A DNA stretch of 58,125 bases, taken from the NCBI GenBank assembly GCA_002394685.1, contig DGUP01000029.1, forward strand, positions 1 through 58,125. The letters run 5' to 3'. Positions within the stretch are counted from its first letter, which is position 1. Each line of letters begins with the position of its first letter. Below, piece by piece: positions 51,762 through 58,125 of the stretch. The stretch is from Treponema sp. UBA4307 (GTDB lineage: Bacteria; Spirochaetota; Spirochaetia; Treponematales; Treponemataceae). Both the position numbers and the translations under genes were made by a program. The notes beneath the pieces are model-generated. The model was given only the letters and a program-made list of their open reading frames with translations, ran no database searches and was not told the DNA's origin.

Positions 51762-53258
51762 TTATTCAATGTCTACTACTGCGGTTCTTGTGTAACTTTC
51801 GTTACCGGCTTTTGCATTTACAAGAACCTCATACTTTCCGCTTCCAGTTAAAGTGATTGATGATGAACTGCCTTGTGCAAACCTAGCTCCATTTACATAC
51901 CAGGTGAAGGTCCAGCTTCGACTTGTATCAGGAACGCTTACAGATACAACTGATCCGCTTACATTCAAACTAATGTCTTCTGAACCGGAGAATGTTAAAC
52001 CATCAATACTTTCGGCAGAAACCCACTGAGCCGTGAAAGTCAGGTTTTCCTTTCCGAATAAAGATGGTACCTCTGAATCCCAGCCCTTAAAGTTCCAGTC
52101 AGTCTTAACAGGATCAGAAGGCTTTGTTACTCCAGAGCCCCATTGTCCTGTAACTGTTACATTTGAAGTAGAGCCGTTAATTGTTCCACCGGCAAGATTA
52201 AAGGTATATGTATAATACTTTTTGCTGTAGGTCATTGTAAAAGTATCATCTGCCAGGAAAGTAGAAGGAATTTCTTTATCCCAGCCGCTAAGGTCATAGT
52301 AAGGTCGACTGATATCATCAGTTGAAGGAATTAAATCTGCTGAAAGACTTGTTCCATATTTTCCGCTTACTGTTTTAACTGCTGACCAGGAATCTGCTTC
52401 ACCATCATCAAAAGTCAGGGTAATTATATTGCGCTTATAGTAAACATTAATTACAAGAACTTCACTTGAATTCACATCAGCAGTCTGATTTTCTACAGGA
52501 AGGGCTGTAAATCCTTCAGTGTCTTCTTCAGACAAAAGCGGTGCATCAGTTGATTTTCCACTTTCAGCCTTGAGAGTTACAGACTTTGCAGAGTCCATCG
52601 TATAATTTGAATAATCTGCTGAATCTTCAGAGTTCAGGTTTTCGAAATAATAATTTACTGTGTAGCTTACAAAATCCCGGGAATACTTTGCTGTATAAAC
52701 AGTATTCTCTGCAGGTACGGTCTGAGGGAAAGCAGGCTCCCATCCAACAAATGCATATTCATCTGTATTTGCAGGAAGAGGTTCACCAATATAGTTTTCA
52801 CTGCTGCTTAAAGAACTTACAGGGAATGGGGTGCCGTATCTGAGAGTATACTCAATAATGTTATCAGTGGAAGCGTTTTCGCCGTAAAGTTCATCAGATG
52901 ACCATTTACCGTCAGCATTACCTTTTGGAGCAATCTGCAGGGTAACATAATTACGCTTGTAATTAATATTAATGACTGTTGAACCATCAATAGCAATCTC
53001 AGACTGTTCAAAAGGCTGGGCAGTAAAACCTTCTACTTCTTTTGCCTGAGCCTGAGTGAGACTGTCAGTCGGACCGTACAAGGTTTCCTTTACATAAAGA
53101 TTTTCATAATCATAAAGACCTTCAGTTTCAATTGATTCAAAATTGTGATTTACAACGTATGCTGTACCGGCCTTCATGTTCTTAAAGTCATCAATCATTA
53201 AAGAACATCCGGCAAATACGAATACTATTGCAGACAAAAACAGGGGAAATTTCTTCAT
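51762..53258 (-). CDS. Lipoprotein with tandem InlB B-repeats (MucBP/Flg_new type)
   Basis: 498 residues from the ATG preceded by AGGAG (MKKFPLFLSAIVFVFAGC, lipobox FAGC). Four or more modules follow: YVVNHNFESIETEGLYDYEN, INYKRNYVTLQIAP, YAFVGWEPAFPQTVPAENTV, YTVNYYFENLNSEDSADYSN, VYYKRNIITLTFDDG, YDLSGWDKEIPSTF, WNFKGWDSEVPSLFG, typical of InlB B-repeats and MucBP-like domains of surface adhesins. The C-terminus is an Ig-like fold (SRSWTFTWYVNGARF). In an operon with the lectin lipoprotein 14 bases downstream. Confidence 0.78.
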   Translation of the reverse strand: MKKFPLFLSAIVFVFAGCSLMIDDFKNMKAGTAYVVNHNFESIETEGLYDYENLYVKETLYGPTDSLTQAQAKEVEGFTAQPFEQSEIAIDGSTVININYKRNYVTLQIAPKGNADGKWSSDELYGENASTDNIIEYTLRYGTPFPVSSLSSSENYIGEPLPANTDEYAFVGWEPAFPQTVPAENTVYTAKYSRDFVSYTVNYYFENLNSEDSADYSNYTMDSAKSVTLKAESGKSTDAPLLSEEDTEGFTALPVENQTADVNSSEVLVINVYYKRNIITLTFDDGEADSWSAVKTVSGKYGTSLSADLIPSTDDISRPYYDLSGWDKEIPSTFLADDTFTMTYSKKYYTYTFNLAGGTINGSTSNVTVTGQWGSGVTKPSDPVKTDWNFKGWDSEVPSLFGKENLTFTAQWVSAESIDGLTFSGSEDISLNVSGSVVSVSVPDTSRSWTFTWYVNGARFAQGSSSSITLTGSGKYEVLVNAKAGNESYTRTAVVDIE

Positions 53259-53297
53259 AATGCTTCTCCTGACACCTGCTTTTATATAACTCTCCAT

Positions 53298-53790
53298 TCA
53301 TATAAAACAGTGTCAAATATTTTTAACTTTTTGTATTTTGATGAAAGTAGAACTCCCCAAAATTCCCTAATTCTACTAACCGGTTGAGAATATATTGAAT
53401 ATACAACTTTAAATCAAGTTTTTATCCAAAATCTCCAATTTTATAATAAAATTTTATACTATAAGCGGATTTAAAAATAAAAAGGAGATTCAAAAGCCGG
53501 ATTTTTTGACTTCTGAATCTCCCTTTTTCCACATCTTTCAGACTGCCTGATTTCTTTTTCTAGAGTGAACTGTCAATTGAAAAGAGAATAAAGCGGGCCA
53601 CAAAGAGTGCTGGAAACCTTTTACAAGCTTCTGCAAATGAAAGAAATGCATTGTGAAAAAACGAATGAAAATTGTGATTTGTGTTTTCCATTATTTTTAC
53701 CTTGTATTTTTAAATTAATATTATTCTTCTATACTACTCTAATATCTCTAATTTATCAACAGGTAGATTTTCACAAAGATTCAGCAGATT
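53298..53790. other. 493-bp gap without a supported gene
   Basis: Contains the terminator at 53473-53522 and presumably the promoter of the lipoprotein operon (53298-53480, AT-rich). The open frame 53607-53843 on the plus strand has no ribosome site and overlaps a real gene; I see nothing else convincing. Confidence 0.6.
53473..53522 (-). terminator. Terminator of the HD-domain gene
   Basis: GGAGATTCA (53484-53492) pairs with TGAATCTCC (53514-53522), with inner AAG/CTT; on the minus strand TTTTTATTTTT follows. Confidence 0.8.
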
Positions 53791-54627
53791 TTACAGATAC
53801 TTTTTCATCTCCTTGCCTTCAACTCCTGCATACAATTCAATAAATGATTTTGCAGGGGAACAGTTTATTTTCTGCAGCAGGACTTCTTCAATCTGGAAAA
53901 AGCCAACATCCGCAGACATTAAAACTTCAATTTTTACAGGCTTTTCGTCTCCTGCCAGAATCTTAACTTTCTCAATGGAATTGGCAGAATATTTGTGTAT
54001 ATCTCCAACCCCTGGAGTTTTATTAAGTTCTATAGGAATACGAGCCCTGCCCTTTGTCATGTCACAACCATCTGCAATAAGAATAAGGCCTGCTTCAATA
54101 GAATGAATTTTTCTGCTGCCCATGTGACCAAGAATGCCTTCCATTGCCAGAGAGCGGATTACGACCCTTCTTTTCAGATTTTCTTTTCCAGGCAATTCTT
54201 TTTCAAGAAGTTCATTAATCTTGGAGTAAGCAAGTATTCCTGAATAGAGTTCATGATCCTGACGGCCAATTGTCATTCCAAAATCATGCATAAAGGAAGC
54301 CAGAATCACTGCAGTTACAGAATCTGCAAAAGTACCGGCCCCCTCTGTTTCCAGGGAAGTTTTTATCTGAGCCTGATATAAAATCTTCAGCATTTTAAGG
54401 GCATTACGGCAGACAGTCCTCATGTGAACCGGACCATGGTCATTAAAACCAAGGCGCACAATGGAAACATTATTTGCATAGTCCTGAATGCATTGAACTT
54501 CTTCATCCTCTACCAGATCCCGGGCAATTCTGAGAGGCAGATCATCTTTGTAGGAAATCAGCTCCATTAATTCTTTTGTAAGCTCCAGGAGTTTCTGGTC
54601 TACTGATTTTTCTTTTGGTGATTTCAT
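53791..54627 (-). CDS. HD-domain phosphohydrolase
   Basis: 278 residues. Metal-binding HD motifs are seen: HGPVHMRTVCRNAL (about residue 64), FMHDFGMTIGRQDHE (about residue 113) and LIADGCDMTKGRARIP. HD enzymes hydrolyse phosphate esters of nucleotides or second messengers; the substrate here cannot be told. It is the last gene of a two-gene run with the secreted protein upstream. Confidence 0.82.
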   Translation of the reverse strand: MKSPKEKSVDQKLLELTKELMELISYKDDLPLRIARDLVEDEEVQCIQDYANNVSIVRLGFNDHGPVHMRTVCRNALKMLKILYQAQIKTSLETEGAGTFADSVTAVILASFMHDFGMTIGRQDHELYSGILAYSKINELLEKELPGKENLKRRVVIRSLAMEGILGHMGSRKIHSIEAGLILIADGCDMTKGRARIPIELNKTPGVGDIHKYSANSIEKVKILAGDEKPVKIEVLMSADVGFFQIEEVLLQKINCSPAKSFIELYAGVEGKEMKKYL

Positions 54628-54647
54628 ATATAACCTTCGTTTTACAA

Positions 54648-55676
54648 TTACTTTTCTAAGTTACTCTCCCCTTGAGATTCTTCCCTTAACATGTCATTAA
54701 CGTTAAATCCATTTTTCAGCAAAGCCTTTAATTTTTTTTCTTTCAGCACATCATTAATATTTCTGGTCATAAAATCTCTTCCATAAATGTGCAGTTCACC
54801 AGCTTCGGCATAAACAATATTTCCGTAGAAAGAAACAAAATCTCCAAATTTTACTTCCTTCTTAAAATAATCATTAAACTGCTCCGGAAAATATAGATGC
54901 ATTTTTATTCCGTCAAATTCAAGAATCAGTTCCAGACTTTCATCAGCTAAAAGAGTCTGGTGAATTAACTTTTCTGAGGCACTGGTAATTTCATGTTTAG
55001 GAAACGGGAAAGCATTCATTTGTGCCACGAAAGCAATTGACGGAGCCTGATAATAAGTTAACTCCCCCACAGCAGCTGCTTCCTTCAGAGTCATTGTAAT
55101 ATCATCAGAAATTGTAACTAAATCCTCACTGGAAGATAACTGCTTAAAGGTAAGAAACTTTGGAGTTGAATTCATAAAGGATTCAAGTCCGTAATACCAG
55201 TAACTTCCATAATATACCGGTTCGCTGCCTGAACAAATTAAAAGATGAGGGTCCAGTTCTTTTGTACGGATTGTAAGAAGTATGGCATCCCCTGCAATAC
55301 CGATTTTTGTGCCACCTTTTACCCCAATAGATTTTTTTTCACTAGCTTTTTTGAATGAATCATCCGGAGTAAATCCTGAATACAGAAGCTGGAATTTTTT
55401 ACAAACTTCCTGTCCATCAAGATAATATTTTTCTTCATACTCAAGAAGAAGTGTACCGTTTCTGAAGCCTTCAGGAATTTCCATCTTTGATTTTTCGATT
55501 TTTTTTGTATTGCTTTCAGAATATATTACATTTCCATCAACTAAAGCATTCAACTCCTGGCCCTTATTGCCTGTAATTCTTGCACAAGGAATTGGCTTAG
55601 ACTGTGCAAAAACAGAGGTTATGGAAAGAGAACAAATTGTCACAAATAAGAAAAAAGTTTTTTTAATATTTTTCAT
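54648..55676 (-). CDS. Secreted protein, unknown function
   Basis: 342 residues with a signal peptide ending TSVFAQ. The body is beta-rich (ARITGNKGQELNALVDGNVI, EKYYLDGQEVCKKFQLLYSG). A central segment KLIHQTLLADESLELILEFD and a C-terminal FGDFVSFYGNIVYAEAGELH suggest a tRNA_anti/OB-like fold, but this is weak. Followed 20 bases later by the HD-domain gene. Not recognised. Confidence 0.6.
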   Translation of the reverse strand: MKNIKKTFFLFVTICSLSITSVFAQSKPIPCARITGNKGQELNALVDGNVIYSESNTKKIEKSKMEIPEGFRNGTLLLEYEEKYYLDGQEVCKKFQLLYSGFTPDDSFKKASEKKSIGVKGGTKIGIAGDAILLTIRTKELDPHLLICSGSEPVYYGSYWYYGLESFMNSTPKFLTFKQLSSSEDLVTISDDITMTLKEAAAVGELTYYQAPSIAFVAQMNAFPFPKHEITSASEKLIHQTLLADESLELILEFDGIKMHLYFPEQFNDYFKKEVKFGDFVSFYGNIVYAEAGELHIYGRDFMTRNINDVLKEKKLKALLKNGFNVNDMLREESQGESNLEK

Positions 55677-55814
55677 ATAATCTCCTTAAAAAAAATAATA
55701 ACATGGATTTGTACATTATGTGAACTATTTGACACATTGGAGAAATTTTATCTTTCCCAGTTAAATTCAATTCAATTTATTAAATTTTCAGATAAAAAAA
55801 TATAATTTTTTAAG

Positions 55815-55843
55815 TTTAAAAATTAAGTAAATTGTACTATACT
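55815..55843 (+). promoter_or_regulatory. Candidate promoter of the chemoreceptor gene
   Basis: TTTAAA (55815-55820), 17-base spacer, TATACT (55838-55843), 20 bases before the ATG. No sigma-28 match was seen. Confidence 0.5.
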
Positions 55844-55863
55844 AAAGTAAGGATGAGTTAATT

Positions 55864-57966
55864 ATGCAAAAAAGTTCATTATCAAAATTTATTAAGAGTC
55901 TGCAATTTAAATTAATTGCAATTGTTGTACTTGTATTTATCCTGTCAAATGCAATCTTTGGAATGGTTTCTTCAAAGCTTTCTTCTACAGCAATTTCTGA
56001 TACGGTAGAGAAACTCCTTGCTTCAGTTGTTGATTCTGTAGTTGGAAAAATTAAAGGCGAAACAGAAAAAGAATTCCGTATGCTGGAAGCAGTTGCTGAA
56101 ATAGACATTCTGAAAGATCCAGATGCACCTCTTTTAGCAAAGTGCCAGCAGCTGAGCAGAATTTCCAAAATCAGTGATGACTACGAAAACCTGGGATTCT
56201 ATGATCTGGAAGGCAATTCCTATACGATTGATGGGCTTCAAATCAAGCTGGAGAGAAATTACATTGATGCAGCAAAGAAAGGTCAGAAATTCGTTACTGA
56301 ACCTGCAATCAATCCTGTAACCCATATTCTTTTCCAGATTTATTCTGTACCGGTATTTGGAGCAGACGGAAAACCAGTGGGCTGTTTAACTGCAAACGTA
56401 ATGGGAGAAGTTCTTTCTCAAAAAATAAAAGATTTTCAATTTGGAAAATCAGATTCCACGGTTCAGGTTATAAGTCGTTCTTCCGGCCATACAATCGCAT
56501 CAAATAAATTTGAAAACGTTACTTCATTTCAGAGTGTAAAAGATGAGAGCGTTCCTGAAATCAAACCAATATTAGACAGAGTTATTGCAGCCGAAAATGG
56601 TACCGGAACTTTTGTAAATCCTGCAAACGGTATGAAAATGATTGCTGCCTTTGATACTGTACCGGGAACAGATTGGTCAGTATTATGCTGCTGCGGATAC
56701 GAAGACTTCTTTGACAATCTCCTTAAATTACAGAAGACAATTTTGATTATGACATTCGTAATGGTTCTTTTTGCAATCATTGTAATCAGCATTGTACTTT
56801 CACTTGGGTTTAAGCCGCTTAACACTGTAAAGAATGCAATTAACGATGTTGCTTCCGGAGAAGCAGATTTAACAAAGCGCATTGAAAACAAGGGTCAGGA
56901 TGAAATCTCGGAAGTTGTTACAGGCTTTAACAACTTCATGGATAAGCTTCAAATTATTATCAAGGAAGTTAAAAAGTCAAAAGAAAATCTTGGAACTGCA
57001 GGTATGGATCTTCAGGCAAGTACTGAAGATACTTCATCTTCCATTACACAGATTCTGGCAAACATTCAGTCCGTTCATACACAGATTACAAATCAGTCAA
57101 AATCTGTACACGAAACAGCAGGTGCTGTAAATGAAATTGCTTCAAATATTGAGTCTCTTGAAAAAATGATTGAAACACAGAGTTCAGGAGTTGCCCAGGC
57201 TTCAGCAGCCGTAGAAGAAATGATTGGAAACATTCATTCCGTAAAGGGCTCTATGGACAAGATGACTTCATCATTTGAAACCCTGGCAAACAATGCAAGA
57301 AGCGGTCTTGATGTTCAGCAGAATGTTCACGAAAAAATCGGTCACATCAGAAACTTAAGCGAATCCCTCCAGGAAGCAAACTCTGCAATTTCTACAATTG
57401 CAGAACAGACAAATCTTCTTGCCATGAATGCCGCAATTGAAGCAGCCCACGCAGGAGAAGCCGGAAAGGGATTCTCTGTTGTTGCTGATGAGATTCGCAA
57501 ACTGTCAGAAACTTCCAGCGTACAGTCAAAGGAAATTGGTGAACAGCTTACAAATATTCAGGAGTCAATCATTGACCTCGTTTCTTCCGCAGAAGAATCA
57601 AGCAAAGCATTCGATTCAGTTGCAACAAACATTAAAGAAACTGATGAAATTGTAAAACAGATTCAGGGTGCAATGCAGGAACAGAATGAAGGAAGCAAGC
57701 AGATCAGCCAGGCCCTTCACCTTATGAATGACAGTACTGTTGAAGTTAAAACAGCCAGTCAGGAAATGGCAGAAGGAAACAAGGCTATTCTTAAGGAAGT
57801 TGAAAAACTTCAGGATGCAACAGTTCTTATGGAAGACAGCATGAAGGAAATGTCACAGGGAGCAAACAAAATTAATGAAACAGGTGAATCCCTCAGATAT
57901 ATTTCCGGCCAGATGGATAATTCCATTAAGGATATTGGTCAGCAGATTGACCTCTTTAAGGTTTAA
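55864..57966 (+). CDS. Methyl-accepting chemotaxis protein
   Basis: 700 residues. Membrane segment at about 15-35, extracytoplasmic double-Cache-like sensor (residues 40-285: FYDLEGNSYTIDGLQIKLER, FQIYSVPVFGADGKPVGCLT), second membrane segment at about 290-315, HAMP (NTVKNAINDVASGEADLTKR) and a long cytoplasmic helical signalling domain with the conserved hairpin EQTNLLAMNAAIEAAHAGEA. It senses a periplasmic small molecule and controls CheA. Single gene with its own promoter and terminator. Confidence 0.96.
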   Translation: MQKSSLSKFIKSLQFKLIAIVVLVFILSNAIFGMVSSKLSSTAISDTVEKLLASVVDSVVGKIKGETEKEFRMLEAVAEIDILKDPDAPLLAKCQQLSRISKISDDYENLGFYDLEGNSYTIDGLQIKLERNYIDAAKKGQKFVTEPAINPVTHILFQIYSVPVFGADGKPVGCLTANVMGEVLSQKIKDFQFGKSDSTVQVISRSSGHTIASNKFENVTSFQSVKDESVPEIKPILDRVIAAENGTGTFVNPANGMKMIAAFDTVPGTDWSVLCCCGYEDFFDNLLKLQKTILIMTFVMVLFAIIVISIVLSLGFKPLNTVKNAINDVASGEADLTKRIENKGQDEISEVVTGFNNFMDKLQIIIKEVKKSKENLGTAGMDLQASTEDTSSSITQILANIQSVHTQITNQSKSVHETAGAVNEIASNIESLEKMIETQSSGVAQASAAVEEMIGNIHSVKGSMDKMTSSFETLANNARSGLDVQQNVHEKIGHIRNLSESLQEANSAISTIAEQTNLLAMNAAIEAAHAGEAGKGFSVVADEIRKLSETSSVQSKEIGEQLTNIQESIIDLVSSAEESSKAFDSVATNIKETDEIVKQIQGAMQEQNEGSKQISQALHLMNDSTVEVKTASQEMAEGNKAILKEVEKLQDATVLMEDSMKEMSQGANKINETGESLRYISGQMDNSIKDIGQQIDLFKV

Positions 57967-57991
57967 TAAAGCGTAAATCTTTTTATAAAAT

Positions 57992-58051
57992 AAAAGGCTG
58001 AACTTTTTAACTGAAGTGAACTGCACTTCAAAAAAAGTCAGCCTTTTTTTT
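57992..58051 (+). terminator. Terminator of the chemoreceptor gene
   Basis: AAAAGGCTGA (57992-58001) and the following bases pair with GTCAGCCTTTT (58037-58047), with inner GAAGTG/CACTTC, followed by T8. Confidence 0.85.
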
Positions 58052-58056
58052 ATTTA

Positions 58057-58125
58057 GCCCGAATGTGGAGTTTTGACAATCATTGTATTTATCAAAAAAA
58101 ACGGCTCCCAGTCGTGAAACGTCTT
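58057..58125. repeat. Left end of a third MITE-like copy (cut by window edge)
   Basis: Starts GCCCGAATG and follows 35521-35589 over its whole visible length with about ten differences, including the shared ATTTATCAAAAAAAAC and GCTCCCAGTC. It sits directly after the chemoreceptor terminator. Confidence 0.85.

Noticed and set aside
53607..53843. Plus-strand open frame of 78 codons in the gap before the HD gene
   Set aside because: No ribosome site, overlaps the 3' end of the real HD-domain gene and has cysteine/phenylalanine-rich, shadow-like composition.

Overview
The window looks like part of a gut or rumen spirochaete genome, most likely Treponema. The DNA is AT-rich. Many small secreted proteins and lipoproteins carry spirochaete-style signal peptides. 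There is a Trep_Strep-family ECF transporter subunit, a YesM/YesN two-component pair next to an Lpl-type sugar ABC transporter, and an anaerobe's oxidative-stress operon (PerR, superoxide reductase, rubredoxin fusion, rubrerythrin). Both ends of the window lie inside copies of one dispersed repeat, so it may be a whole contig that broke at repeats.

Layout. (1) 1-11950: a glucan/oligosaccharide locus with a GH30 enzyme, response regulator, histidine kinase, sugar-binding lipoprotein, two permeases and a divergent 1111-residue phosphorylase-like protein. (2) 11992-21355: a type V-A CRISPR-Cas locus read on the minus strand in the order cas12a, a short RhuM-like gene, a Bro-N gene, cas4, cas1, cas2, leader, then 31 repeats. 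(3) 21489-21949: a tRNA-Ala(GGC) gene whose 3' end and terminator are duplicated around a GC-rich palindromic insert. (4) 21951-28816: secreted and envelope proteins (SH3, MEMO-like lipoprotein, OmpA-like), exonuclease III and threonine aldolase. (5) 28894-31033: the perR-dfx-hrb-rbr operon. (6) 31051-35486: GH5, a GPH-type transporter, a MerR regulator with a textbook 19-bp-spacer target promoter, and GH17. (7) 35521-35752: a complete 232-bp palindromic MITE-like element. (8) 35772-45087: aryl-pyruvate metabolism (paaK, iorBA), small lipoproteins, a PyrK-PyrD fusion, a 54-residue protein and an NhaC antiporter. (9) 45158-46765: a decaying ECF transporter with an intact S subunit, a T subunit broken by a stop codon and an ATPase cut off by a deletion. 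(10) 46866-58125: a membrane protein, surface lipoproteins (C-type lectin and InlB-like repeats), an HD-domain protein, a secreted protein and a chemotaxis receptor.

The most interesting region is the Cas12a operon. Two phage-type regulatory genes (RhuM-like and Bro-N) sit between the effector and the adaptation genes. The RhuM-like protein is cut short and ends in a second, diverged copy of the Cas12a C-terminus, followed by the same 11-base overlap into the next gene. I read this as a scar of effector replacement or cassette insertion at the 3' end of cas12a. The leader also holds a hairpin with the architecture of the Cas12a crRNA handle, with a compensatory base-pair change. The GH30, GH17, GH5 and phosphorylase-like enzymes together suggest use of beta-glucan, perhaps beta-1,3-linked; this is inference.
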